Position numbers and translations under genes: made by a program. Shown here piece after piece: positions 45,827-55,956 of a DNA stretch of 64,000 nucleotides. Each line of letters starts with the position of its first letter. The stretch's first letter is position 1. Below the pieces are notes generated by a model. It ran no database searches, was not told where the DNA came from, and saw only the letters and a program-made list of their open reading frames with translations. The stretch spans positions 124,001 to 188,000 of the forward strand of contig CAVUZG010000002.1 in assembly GCA_963745945.1 (NCBI GenBank), given 5' to 3'. This DNA comes from DATFVA01 sp963745945 (lineage in GTDB: Bacteria > Bacteroidota > Ignavibacteria > Ignavibacteriales > Ignavibacteriaceae).

Positions 45827-47945
45827 ATGAAAAATATTTTAATCACCTTTTCTGTAATCCTGGTTTTAACTTCTTCTTTATCCGCCGGCACACGGGAAAA
45901 GATATACTCCTACCACAGTGATATAGTAATTCAAAAAGATGCCTCGATGCTTGTAACTGAAACCATCAAAGTGAAGGCTCTTGGAATAGATATAAAGCGA
46001 GGTATCTACAGAGATTTCCCCACAACCTACAAGGATTCCTACGGTAATAAAATTGTAGTTGATATGAATATACTCGGAGTTTACAGGGACAATAAGCCTG
46101 AAGATTATCATACGGAATCTATGAGTAACGGTATAAGAATTTATATCGGCAATAAAAATATTTATCTCGATCCCGGTGATTATACTTACAAACTCGTTTA
46201 CAAAACTAACCGGCAGCTCGGTTTTTTCCCGGACCATGATGAACTTTACTGGAATGCAACAGGCAACGGGTGGGTATTCCCGATTGAAGAAGCATCGGCA
46301 ACAATCACTCTTCCTGAAAGAGTCTCATCAAATGATTTGAAATTTTACGGGTACACAGGCAGGCAGGGTTCGCGTGAAAGAAATTTATCTGCAAAACTAC
46401 TTTCACCGGGGAAAGTAAATTATGAAACTAATAATTCTCTTCGTTCGTTTGAAGGATTAACAGTTGTACTTGAATTCCCTAAAGGAATTGTATCAGAACC
46501 GACAGCCACACAAAAGCTCTCTTATTTTGCCGAAGATAACTTAAGTGAAATTATTGGCATTACCGGGCTGTTTATTATTTTCTTTTACTACCTGATTGTA
46601 TGGTTTAAGGTCGGGAAAGATCCTGAAAAAGATGTTATTATTCCTTTATTTAATCCGCCTGACAACCTCTCCCCTGCTGCCGTAAGATATATTGAACGAA
46701 TGGGATTTGATAATAAATCATTTGCAGCTTCAATTATTAATATGGCAGTGAAAGGTTACCTTAAAATAAAAGAGGAAGACGGAAAGTATTCATTAATAAG
46801 ATTGAAAAGTGATACTGCATCACTAAGTAAAGAAGAAAAGAAGATTGCCGAAAAACTAACCTTCTCCAAAAACGGCTCCGGTCCCCAGGTTGAAGATGTC
46901 TTAAATAAGCTAAACACTTTAAAAGAACAGTAATAATTTCTTTGCAAAAAAAATATCCGGCATTATCTCATCGGCTGTACAGAACAGGATAAAAGATATA
47001 CCTAAAGAGGATCCCGAGACAGGAGAAGAATATGAACTGGAATTAAAAAATACAAATCATACTATTTTCAGCAGTGCGATAAGTGCTTTAAAGAAAGAAT
47101 TGAAGAACTCATTTGAAAAAACGTATTTCCTTACAAACAGAAAACAGTTTATTATAGGTGTAGTCATTTCCTTTTTCTTTTTAATCCTTAGTATTTCTAT
47201 GGGTCACGGAGAGCAGGTATTTCTGCTGATCTGGATATCAATCTGGAGTTTAGCAGTGGGAGCACTTTTAGTGGCGGTTTCTAAAACGTGGCGGCAGGTA
47301 TTTTCCGGAGGAAAACTTAAAGTGTCTGTAGTAGGAGCGGCAATCTTTTCAACATTGTTTGCAATACCATTTATCATCGGCGAAATAGTAGGCATTTATT
47401 TTTTCTATACATCCGGTTCACTTGTTTCAGCAATAATAGTCGGTGCAATCTTTTTTCTGAACATTCTTTTTTATCACCTGCTGAAAGCACCAACTCTCCT
47501 TGGACGAAAAGTACTTGATAAAATTGAAGGATTCAAGATGTATCTTTCAACAGCAGAAAAGGACAGGTTAAATTATCTTACTCCCGTTGAAAAGACACCG
47601 GAACTTTTCGAAAAATATCTGCCGTTTGCATTTGCGTTAAGCGTTGAGCAGAAATGGTCGGAACAATTCTCGGATGTACTTGCAAAAGCAGCAGCGGAAC
47701 AAAACTACTCACCGTCATGGTATTCAGGAACTAACTGGAACAGCTTTGACACATCAGGCTTCACATCATCATTCAGCAGCGGATTTTCGGGTGCAATATC
47801 TTCCTCATCAACTGCACCGGGTTCAAGTTCAGGAAGCGGCGGTTCTTCCGGAGGAGGAGGTGGTGGTGGAGGCGGGGGCGGATGGATACATATGAACAGC
47901 TTCCGAATATTGAAAATCAAAATTCGTTTGCCGCTTATGAAATAG
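45827..47945 (+). pseudogene. DUF2207 membrane protein, single frameshift, altered 3' end
   Basis: A signal peptide (KNILITFSVILVLTSSLSAG) precedes the DUF2207 domain (KIYSYHSDIVIQKDASMLVTE, VFPIEEASATITLPE), and a membrane helix follows (ITGLFIIFFYYLIVWFKVG). The open frame stops at 46933; the next frame continues the same protein (NFFAKKISGIISSAVQNRIK). A shift at an AAAAGAACAG site near 46925 is therefore indicated. Later come two more membrane segments, FEKYLPFAFALSVEQKWSEQFSD and the usual Ser/Gly-rich tail ending in a run of eleven Gly and Trp. After this the frame reads into a T9SS-protein fragment and stops at 47945, so the original stop is lost. Confidence 0.85.
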
Positions 47946-48397
47946 ATATGTATCGTCCTAACGGAATGAATGGAATGCATCAGGGAGGTAATTGCGGGTT
48001 CGGTATGGAGTTAAACTCGGATGTTGATTACCAGCTTCATTATAATGATATCCAGACAGCAGGATTCAATATTAATGAATCAACTATCCAGGTTAAATAT
48101 TATGATGGTCAGAGCTCAACCTGGGTTACTTATCCGGGTGCTGTTGTTGATCCACAAAATAATACAGTTACATTCTCAAGTCCGCTTGTTCGGAACTTTG
48201 TGATTTTGACTGCTGACCAGGCAACTAATGTAACTCCTTCAGAAAGTTATACACCTGATCAATTCAGTCTTGAACAGAATTATCCCAATCCTTTCAACCC
48301 CAGCACAATGATAAATTTCACCCTGGCTAAGGATGATCATGTGACTATTAATATTTACAATGTACTTGGACAAAAAATTGAGAGATTATCCGATTAA
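47882..48397 (+). pseudogene. Fragment of a T9SS-exported protein (truncated at both ends)
   Basis: About 171 codons with TAGFNINESTIQVKYYDG and VDPQNNTVTFSSPLVRNFVIL, a domain usual just before the sorting tail in Ignavibacteria surface proteins. The tail itself, DQFSLEQNYPNPFNPSTMIN, then breaks off after TINIYNVLGQKI without the final KKM-type end. No signal peptide and no plausible promoter; the piece starts directly at the Gly-rich end of the DUF2207 gene in another frame. It looks like a recombinational scrap. Confidence 0.75.
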
Positions 48398-48398
48398 C

Positions 48399-49028
48399 TC
48401 AGTCATCATCACAGGCACAGCTTAAATTTTCAGATCGTGATTTTTCGAATGACTCTTTCCCCTCTTTGAATGCATAATATGCAATACCAAGTGAACCTAA
48501 AACATCGAAATATCCTATCTTAAAAATTTCATAAAGTCCACTTGAAGCAAGCAGGATAAAAGAAAGATAGAAACAAGTTTTAGTACAGTTTGCGTCTGCT
48601 ATAATTGCGTCAGATTTCAATTCTCTGCCAACACTAAGTTTTGCTTTCATAAGGTAGTACATTGTTCCAATTGATATAACCGATATTATTATTCCCGCAA
48701 AAGTGGTTTCCGGTTTAATGTTATAAATTATATTTAACACCGCGCCTGAAATTAATCCTGCAGTTAATAAATAAAATGCCGATCCGTTTATTATTAAAGC
48801 TGTTCTTTCAAATTTATCCCGGGTATTAACCTTTGAGTACTTCATACGGAGAATCATATGAACAATAGCGATTCCTGAAATTACTTCTACAAAACTGTCT
48901 ATACCAAAACCGAGAAGAGCAAGTGTTTCATCCTTTGCCCCGAAGAAAACCGAAACCAGCCCTTCTATAATATTATAGGCCACAGTTATTATTCCAAGAA
49001 TTAATGCTTTTTTCAGCAGTTTATTCAT
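48399..49028 (-). CDS. Cation-diffusion-facilitator-like transporter with cysteine metal site
   Basis: The 209-residue membrane protein has about six helices. Where standard CDF proteins have HxxxD pairs, this protein has DSFVE (Asp44/Glu48, GFGIDSFVEVISG) in helix 2 and a Cys-x3-Cys in helix 5 (Cys148/Cys152 in ADANCTKTCFYLS). The C-terminus has SENLSCACDDD with two more Cys. The large cytoplasmic domain of typical CDFs is absent. The thiol-rich site suggests a soft metal, but a substrate is not proven. It is convergent with the T9SS fragment, with ends only one base apart. Confidence 0.8.
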   Translation of the reverse strand: MNKLLKKALILGIITVAYNIIEGLVSVFFGAKDETLALLGFGIDSFVEVISGIAIVHMILRMKYSKVNTRDKFERTALIINGSAFYLLTAGLISGAVLNIIYNIKPETTFAGIIISVISIGTMYYLMKAKLSVGRELKSDAIIADANCTKTCFYLSFILLASSGLYEIFKIGYFDVLGSLGIAYYAFKEGKESFEKSRSENLSCACDDD

Positions 49029-49333
49029 CTGGTATTTCTCTTTTAAATTTGAATTGAATAATACAATATAAATACAATTTTATTCCGGAAGAAAATCTCA
49101 TCTGCCTCATCACAATAGTCCAAATCACAAACAGGTGAATATTAAAAAAACCTCGTGATGCACAAAGCCTGTTAAAGTTAAATTTTAAAACATTAATGTT
49201 TTCCCTGGTTCAGAGACATATTTATTTATCTTTTGGGAGCAAGCAATTTAAGTGAAAGAATAAAAAGGATTAATATAATACTGTATTAATAATTCAGATT
49301 ATGTATTTTTGTTAAGCACAAAAGTAAATACTA
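49029..49333. other. Intergenic region
   Basis: AT-rich DNA between the divergent CDF gene and the gene upstream of the TonB receptor. No palindromic repeat or RNA gene was seen. Promoters for both should be here. Confidence 0.35.
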
Positions 49334-49870
49334 TTGAAAAAGTGCATCACCATATTACTCGCCATTTTACTTTTCATTAACTCAGGGGGATTTATCGTCA
49401 TTTATTACCAGGTACAGAAATCAGTTAAACAGGAAATCCTTTCGAACATAAGGGAAGGTAATTTAATACCAGATAAGATTGAAAAATTTAGAATAAGAAA
49501 AGAGGATATAAATAAAACCATAAATGGATTCATATGGAGTGACGAAAATGAGTTTGAATACAGGGGAAGATTATATGATATTTTGAGTATTGAGGAATCG
49601 GACGATTACTTTATTTTATCAGTATTAAATGATAGAGCAGAAGAGAAAATAGTAAAATCATTCAATGATGAAATAACCCAGCTTGCAAGCGGTAAACTTA
49701 ACGATTCAAGAGTGAAAACAAGCATAGTAAACCTGATTTCACAGGCACTTGTGAATAATGTATTCTGCCTGAAAATTTCATTTTACCAGTACAATTATTT
49801 TTCAGCCTCTGCCGAAAAAATATTATTAAATGATATAAAAATACCTGTCCCGCCCCCGAAGCTTTCCTGA
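49334..49870 (+). CDS. Hypothetical membrane-anchored protein upstream of a TonB receptor
   Basis: This 178-residue protein starts at a TTG and opens with a hydrophobic helix (CITILLAILLFINSGGFIVIYYQV). The soluble part has the segments IRKEDINKTINGFIWSDENE, EYRGRLYDILSIEESDDYFI and VNDRAEEKIVKS-like repeats of charged helices, with a Pro-rich end. The pattern (WxxENEFEYxGxxYDVLSIE) is known from small uncharacterised proteins encoded just before TonB-dependent receptors in Bacteroidota-related genomes. Role unknown; probably periplasmic and tied to the receptor. Confidence 0.72.
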   Translation: MKKCITILLAILLFINSGGFIVIYYQVQKSVKQEILSNIREGNLIPDKIEKFRIRKEDINKTINGFIWSDENEFEYRGRLYDILSIEESDDYFILSVLNDRAEEKIVKSFNDEITQLASGKLNDSRVKTSIVNLISQALVNNVFCLKISFYQYNYFSASAEKILLNDIKIPVPPPKLS

Positions 49871-49928
49871 ATTGAAATTAATCTTATTTCCAATAATCAA
49901 CTTGTTTAACAATTCATTCGGACAGAAA

Positions 49929-52032
49929 ATGAAAAGATTAATGATTATTAATTACAGGTATAATGTTCTGCGGGTTTGTTTCGTTCGCGCAGGACAAAAT
50001 TTCAGAATCAGATACAATCACTTACCAGCTGCCGCAGGATGTGGTAGTAACTGCGCCCAGACTTAACATTCCTCTTAAAGAAATTCCCTTTGCTACAAGC
50101 ATAGTTGGGCAGGATTTTCTAAACACAGTTCCAAGATTCGTTTCTATTGATGAAGCATTGAAAATTGTGCCCGGGGTTAAAATAGATAACCAGGCAAATG
50201 GAAACAGACTTCACCTGTCAATACGCGGGATTGGAATTTTAACAGAAAGAGGAATACGAGGAATCAAAATTCTGTTGGACGAATTACCTATTAACGACCC
50301 GACAGGTTTCGCCCCGGACTTCTTTGATATTGACATGGCTAATATTGCGCGAATTGAAGTTCTCAGGGGACCGGCAGCCTCATTGTACGGCGGAAGTGCT
50401 TCCGGCGGAATAATAAATGTACTTAGCAAAAATTCACCCAACACTCCCCTCTCTGCTGAAGCAGGAGGAGTATACGGTTCAAATAATTTCTGGAAAGGTT
50501 ACGGACAGTTTGGCGGACATACGAACGATATTAATTACCGTGTTTCTTTCGGAAGAACAATGGGAGACGGCTACCGTGTGCATACTCATTTCTGGGGTAA
50601 TAATGTTTATGCAAAAGCAGCTTACATTCCCAACAGCAATATTAAACTGACTCCTATAGTTGAATATGTAAATTTCTATCACGAGAACCCTGAAGGCATA
50701 AATTTACAGCAGTATAATGAAAACCCAAAGCAGGCAAACCCTGATGCAGTTCCTTTCAACGAATATCTTCAAACCGAAAGAACAACTGCAGGTTTAACAG
50801 GACTAATGATATTTGATAAACATGAAATTCAATTTTATGTTTACAATAAAAGAACATTATTCACGGAAGCTAATAATCATACTTTTAATTACAGAACAAT
50901 CCAGACACCGGGAACTTCACTCCAGTACTCTTTCAGCTATGGGAAAAAAGAAGACTTCTTCAAAAATAAAATAAGTGCGGGTGCAGATCTGCAATGGCAG
51001 AAAATAAATGAACACCGTGTAGCAAATAATTATTCTGTTCCCGAAAATGAAATTCTCTCGAATGAAGTAATCAACCAGAGAGGTTTAGGTTTATTCTTTT
51101 TTGATAATATTTCTCTCGGTGAAAAAACAAATTTATTCCTGAGTCTCCGCTATGATAAGATCCACAACGAACTGAATGATTTATTAAAAGCGGGTTATGA
51201 TGCTTCAGGAAATGCTGATTTTTCAAAAACAACCGGGAAGATTGGGATAAGTTATTCATTAATGGAAGAAGCTAATCTTTATGCTGACTGGGGACAGGGA
51301 TTTCTTCCTCCTGCAACTGAAGAGCTTGCCCAGAACCCGGATAACTTCGGCGGGTTCAACACTCATCTGGTCCCGTCAACCTCAAACGATTATGAACTTG
51401 GGTGTAGAGGTTATGTTGCCAACTCAGTTTATTATGACGTAACCGGATTCTATTTATTGACTGAAAACGATTTTGACCGCTACCGTATTACAGATTCTCT
51501 TCGAAACCAGGAAACTTTTTACAGGAATGTGGGATCCAGTGAAAGAATAGGAATAGAATTTTCAACCAAAGTTCATCCAACTAATGATTTAACAATCCAG
51601 GCAGCTTATACTTATTCACATTTCAAATACACAAACGATACCCCCATCCGTATTCTGATGGATGATCCTGCAGTTGTAAAATATATTGAGAATGGCAACC
51701 TGCTTCCAAACTCTCCACAGCATCAACTATATATTGATATTAAGTACCAGCTACCTTATAACTTCTTTATAGGAGTAAACAGCGAAACTCAAAGTAAAAC
51801 CTATATTGACGGGGCAAATATAGAAAGTGAAGCTGCCGCAGGGTACACACTTATCGGGGCAAGAATGGGCTATAACTTTAATCTTAACGGATTGAATGTA
51901 GAAATTATTTTACAGGGAAGAAATCTAGGCGATCGGAAGTATGTTGCATTTACAGAACCCGATCCGGGAGGCAATGCATACCAGCCGGGTGCAGGAAGAG
52001 AATTTTTCGGCAGCATCAGAATAATGCTGTAA
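49929..52032 (+). CDS. TonB-dependent receptor
   Basis: This outer-membrane receptor has about 700 residues. The plug has QLPQDVVVTAPRLNIPLKEI, RLHLSIRGIGILTERGIRGIK and RIEVLRGPAASLYGGSASGGIINVL. The barrel ends with GRNLGDRKYVAF and FFGSIRIML, with C-terminal hydrophobic residues as expected. The main frame can start at ATG 49963, which gives a poor signal (MFCGFVSFAQ). If one base is changed near 49943 it joins ATG 49929 (MKRLM…LLITGIMFCGFVSFAQ), a perfect signal peptide. I therefore mark 49929 as the likely true start with a probable indel. Ligand unknown (siderophore, metal chelate or vitamin). A terminator follows at 52045. Confidence 0.88.
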
Positions 52033-52044
52033 CCCATTTACTTT

Positions 52045-52072
52045 AAAAGGACAGGATTACTCCTGTCCTTTT
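52045..52072 (+). terminator. Rho-independent terminator after TonB receptor
   Basis: Perfect 12-base stem AAAAGGACAGGA / TCCTGTCCTTTT with a TTAC loop. It lies 12 bases after the receptor stop codon and ends in TTTT. The stem is symmetrical, so it could work in both directions. Confidence 0.88.
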
Positions 52073-52183
52073 ATAAATCCGACTACCCATCTAATCAATC
52101 TTGATTCTCAAATATAACTTAGATATGTTCTTCTAAAACATTATTATTTTTTAACACCAATATAATTCCCGCAGGAAAATATT

Positions 52184-52306
52184 ATGAAAATAAGCGGCTG
52201 GATATTTTTAATTAGTGCATGGGGAACGATTATAGTACTGACGGTATTTTGTTTTATCAGGGTATTTTCCTCGGAGAGGAAAGAAAAAAATAAAGATAAA
52301 TATTAA
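52184..52306 (+). CDS. Very small single-helix membrane protein
   Basis: The 40-residue protein reads KISGWIFLISAWGTIIVLTV, then FCFIRVFSSERKEKNKDKY. It has one membrane helix with a Lys-rich cytoplasmic tail. AGGA about 9 bases before the ATG and a terminator directly after the stop support it as a real gene. Its size and shape resemble small subunits of sodium symporters (MetS-type), but no transporter gene is next to it, so that is only a possibility. Confidence 0.6.
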   Translation: MKISGWIFLISAWGTIIVLTVFCFIRVFSSERKEKNKDKY

Positions 52307-52330
52307 GCCGGCTTAATTAAAACCGGCCTT
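52305..52330. terminator. Hairpin after the small membrane gene
   Basis: AAGCCGG (52305-52311) pairs with CCGGCCTT (52323-52330), followed by TTTTCTC on the plus strand. It lies between the end of the small gene and the end of the leftward T9SS gene. Confidence 0.7.
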
Positions 52331-52353
52331 TTCTCTAATAATAATTTGCGTTA

Positions 52354-53499
52354 CTATTTTGTAAGAATCATTTTCTTAATTGCCGAAAATTTTTCTCCGT
52401 TATTTCCTTCTGCTTCAATTCTATAAATATAAACCCCGCTGTTAAATCCGGAAGCATCAACAGTAATATTATTATTTCCCACCGTTAGTTCATTGTTTAT
52501 TAAGGTTTTCACTTTTTGCCCAAGGATATTATAAACTTCCAGGGTTACCCTGGAATCAACTGGTAAACTGAAATTTATATTTGTAGTCGGATTAAACGGA
52601 TTTGGATAATTCTGTGAAAGTGAAAACTCCAACGGAATATTGGTTACTTCAACATCTACAATATTTGAATACTCAAACGAACCATCAAAATCAATTTGCT
52701 TTAACCTGTACGAGTGTGTCCCTGTTTCAACCTTTCTCTCTGTAAAGTTATATGAATGTGATTTAGTTGTTGTTCCATATCCTTCAACAAAGCCGACAGA
52801 TTTCCAATCTGATCCGCCGAAGGCGGACTGACTCCCGGCATCTGATCTCTGAACTTCAAATCCTTTATTATTTGTTTCCGTTGCTGTCTGCCATTCCAGA
52901 TTTACATTTCCATCAACTGACTGTGTTTTAAAAGAAGTAAGCTCAACCGGAACTGCATCAAGATCCATTAAAGTAAAATCATCTACATACCAGAAATCGA
53001 TATCATTTGCGTCGCCAAGATAATAGAGTGCAACCTGCATATTATTTATCCCGGTAAAATCAACTGTAATTTGTTCGGGACCGGAATTGCTGCCTGCCTG
53101 CAGCTCCCAAATCGAATTGTAAGTTGTCCCTCCATCGCCTGTAATTGCGACTCCTACGTAAACAATATTCGACCAGTAATCTTCGTAGTAGTTAAATTTT
53201 AATTCCATATTGTGTCCCTGCATTCCGGTAAAAACCGGAGACGCAAGAAGATAAGATTCACCTACAAAAAGGTATTGCCATGTAAAACGAACTTCCGGAG
53301 CTGCAAGACCACCCGCATAATTTGAATTTTCTACAGACCAGTTTATTTGTCCCAAAGGTCCAACCGGTGTCCAGTTATCCATGTTTTCAAATGAATCATA
53401 AAACAAAGTATCAGGACTTTGTGCATTTATTAATTGTGCTGAAAAGAGAAATAGGGATATGGCAGTGAACAGGTACAAAAACCCGGTAGATTTGTACAT
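52354..53499 (-). CDS. Secreted T9SS-exported protein with a jelly-roll-like domain
   Basis: The 381-residue protein has a signal peptide (FTAISLFLFSAQLINA). Residues about 25-185 form a MAM/choice-of-anchor-like jelly roll (LFYDSFENMDNWTPVG, ELKFNYYEDYWSNIVYVGVA, DFWYVDDFTL). A FN3-like stretch follows (about 190-295, EWQTATETNNKGFEVQRSD; SYRLKQIDFDGSFEYSN), then the T9SS C-terminal domain with LSQNYPNPFNPTTNINFSLP and a terminal VYIYRIEAEG…KKMILTK. It is exported to the cell surface or medium and may bind carbohydrate or other surfaces. No partner gene in an operon. Confidence 0.9.
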   Translation of the reverse strand: MYKSTGFLYLFTAISLFLFSAQLINAQSPDTLFYDSFENMDNWTPVGPLGQINWSVENSNYAGGLAAPEVRFTWQYLFVGESYLLASPVFTGMQGHNMELKFNYYEDYWSNIVYVGVAITGDGGTTYNSIWELQAGSNSGPEQITVDFTGINNMQVALYYLGDANDIDFWYVDDFTLMDLDAVPVELTSFKTQSVDGNVNLEWQTATETNNKGFEVQRSDAGSQSAFGGSDWKSVGFVEGYGTTTKSHSYNFTERKVETGTHSYRLKQIDFDGSFEYSNIVDVEVTNIPLEFSLSQNYPNPFNPTTNINFSLPVDSRVTLEVYNILGQKVKTLINNELTVGNNNITVDASGFNSGVYIYRIEAEGNNGEKFSAIKKMILTK

Positions 53500-53780
53500 A
53501 GTTACCTCCGATAAATATAAATAATAATTAAAATTTAATTGAAGAAATTTCAGGATGTATTAGTAAGATAGTAAACCAGAAGTTAATAAAGGGACATTTC
53601 AATTTCCAATTAAATTCCTAAAATCCAGGGCACTTTATTCGTAACGTTTATTTATTTTAAGAAAATGATGATGTTTATTAATATTTAAAATCTGAATGAT
53701 CTTCTGAATAGGATTTAATATTTCTGCTAAAACAATTATCTTTCAACAGGTGATTGTAGAAATTTTTAAAAGGGTGCCAA

Positions 53781-55859
53781 ATGAAACCAGTAGTTTTTAT
53801 CTCCCTGTTATTTATTACTGTTCTTTTCCAGGGGTGTTCAGAAGATGAACCTACCAACAATACCGTAACAGTTTCATACCTGGAAATAACAAACCCCGTT
53901 ATGAATTCCAATGTACCGGACAGTACCACAATAAAAATTGACACTGATATAAATAATTTAGTGAGAGTTGAATTATATATCGATCAGTCAATTCCATCTC
54001 AGCAAGCTGTATTTAAAAAACCACCTTATGAGTATTTATGGAATACAACGTATTACGAAGATGGAAGTCAGCATATTCTACAGGCAAAGGCATACGATCT
54101 GCAAGGAGATTTAACCAGCTCAAAATATGTTATCGTAAATGTATACCGGTTTATGCCAAGCAACTTACAGGCGTTTATCAGAACGGATTCACTAATCGAA
54201 TTGAGCTGGGTTGATAATTGCAGCTTTGAAAGAGGATTTGAAATTGAAGAAGCTATTAATGATTCTGATTTTGTACGAACCGCAGATGTAGATTCGAATA
54301 CTACAACATATAAGGTGGTTGATACAGTCGAATTAAATAACACCTACTATTTCAGGATGCGGGCAAAAGCCGGAGATACATTCAGCGGGTACACAGGAAT
54401 AGCGACTGCAACTGTTTTATTGAATACACCTGCTAATACAGATATTAGTTTTATTGCAGACACCGCTGCTACTTTAAGCTGGACAGATAATAATGATTTT
54501 GAAACCGGTTACCTGATTGAAAGGTATGTTCCTAATGTCGGGTATACTTTCGTTAAAGAATTACCGGCAAACACAACTGAAACAATTGTTCAGGATTCAT
54601 TTGTTATAGGGCAATATTATGATTATAAAATATATGCAAAAATGGGTTATCTCCTCAGCCAACCTGCCCATTTTCCGTATCGGAATCCTTTGTTTCCACC
54701 ACCATATGAACTTACACTTACCGGAAACAATTCCAACTCATTAACTTTAAATTGGAAATATGATCACAATTATGAACTTGGTTTTATTATAGAACGCAGT
54801 AAAAATGGGACTGATTATTTTGAACTCGGGAGAACAAGCAGTCATTCATTTACTGATAACAGTCTTGATACATCTTTCAATTATAGTTACAGGATAGCGG
54901 CTTATTCCCGTTACAACAAATCCGCTTACTCAGCAAATATAGAGGCACTTTTTTCAAATCAGTTAAAACAGATTCATAGATTCCTGATTCCTTTGTATGG
55001 AATCTCCTGGACAACCTTAAGTTATGATGCCTCTATTATTGCATTCGGTGGTTACACATCAAATGAAGTTGCAGTTTATATCTATGATACTTTCACAGGT
55101 TCACGCAAATTTACCTTATCTAATCCTGATTCGTTAACCAATGTATTCAAACAGATAACAATAAGTCCGGACAACAGACTCCTCGCAGCAGCCGGAGAAG
55201 ATAATTATGTAACAATCTGGGATATTAATTCAGGGACGGTTGTAAAAAGGATAAATAATGTGTGGCACCCGCAAGTGATGAAGTTCAGTTTTGACGGAAA
55301 TAATTTAATAGTTGAAAGAATAGGCGCATTGCGATTCTATGATATTCAATCCTGGCAATATGAGACGAGGATTAACACACAACATTACATTACTAATATG
55401 GATATAAACAGTGATGAAACTATTATTGCAACAGGAGATGGACTGTCAAATGTAAAACTATGGGATTACAGTACCGGGAGTCTTCTCAGGGAAATTCCCG
55501 GATCAAATGATGCTTATCCACTGGAATTTAACAGAACAGGTACGAAGTTATATTCAGTAATTAACACTGATCTTTTTGCGTGGGATGTAAATTCTGCCTC
55601 GATTATCCTGGACATTCCTAATTTCCAGAGAAGAAGTTATTTTGCAATAAATGAAGCTAAAAATATTGCAGCTAGTTCGTATGGATATCCAAGAATGGGA
55701 GTATGGGAGCTTGACAGTGGGAATTTCACACAAGAACTGTCACTGGATATTGAAGAGTTATTCTTTACAGCTGATAATTACCTTATCGGGAGAGGGCTGT
55801 ATCATCCATCATACTATATTTTGGAATTAACTAAGAGCTGGATTTCACCCATTCAATAG
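53781..55859 (+). CDS. Lipoprotein with Ig/FN3 repeats and a WD40-like propeller
   Basis: The 692-residue protein starts with a lipoprotein signal (VFISLLFITVLFQGC, Cys19). A bacterial Ig domain follows (about 30-120, EITNPVMNSNVPDSTTIKID; SQHILQAKAYD), then three FN3-type domains (about 125-215, 216-305, 307-395). Each FN3 domain has a W-x-D-N/H-x4-G-x-x-I-E-x motif, e.g. SWVDNCSFERGFEIEE. A WD40-like propeller follows (about 400-690, TISPDNRLLAAAGEDNYVTI; WDINSGTVVK; KLWDYSTGSLLREI). It is anchored at the outer membrane and likely a binding or scaffold protein. No T9SS tail. Confidence 0.88.
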   Translation: MKPVVFISLLFITVLFQGCSEDEPTNNTVTVSYLEITNPVMNSNVPDSTTIKIDTDINNLVRVELYIDQSIPSQQAVFKKPPYEYLWNTTYYEDGSQHILQAKAYDLQGDLTSSKYVIVNVYRFMPSNLQAFIRTDSLIELSWVDNCSFERGFEIEEAINDSDFVRTADVDSNTTTYKVVDTVELNNTYYFRMRAKAGDTFSGYTGIATATVLLNTPANTDISFIADTAATLSWTDNNDFETGYLIERYVPNVGYTFVKELPANTTETIVQDSFVIGQYYDYKIYAKMGYLLSQPAHFPYRNPLFPPPYELTLTGNNSNSLTLNWKYDHNYELGFIIERSKNGTDYFELGRTSSHSFTDNSLDTSFNYSYRIAAYSRYNKSAYSANIEALFSNQLKQIHRFLIPLYGISWTTLSYDASIIAFGGYTSNEVAVYIYDTFTGSRKFTLSNPDSLTNVFKQITISPDNRLLAAAGEDNYVTIWDINSGTVVKRINNVWHPQVMKFSFDGNNLIVERIGALRFYDIQSWQYETRINTQHYITNMDINSDETIIATGDGLSNVKLWDYSTGSLLREIPGSNDAYPLEFNRTGTKLYSVINTDLFAWDVNSASIILDIPNFQRRSYFAINEAKNIAASSYGYPRMGVWELDSGNFTQELSLDIEELFFTADNYLIGRGLYHPSYYILELTKSWISPIQ

Positions 55860-55956
55860 TCTGTGCTAATCTATTTCGATCATAATAATGGAGATCATTA
55901 TTGGGACATAGTTTTATCGTGCTGTAATGAAAAACTCAAAATTAACGAGACAGGCA

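Noticed and set aside
47705..47980. 91-codon minus-strand frame with a Pro run
   Set aside because: Antisense of the Gly-rich tail of the DUF2207 protein.
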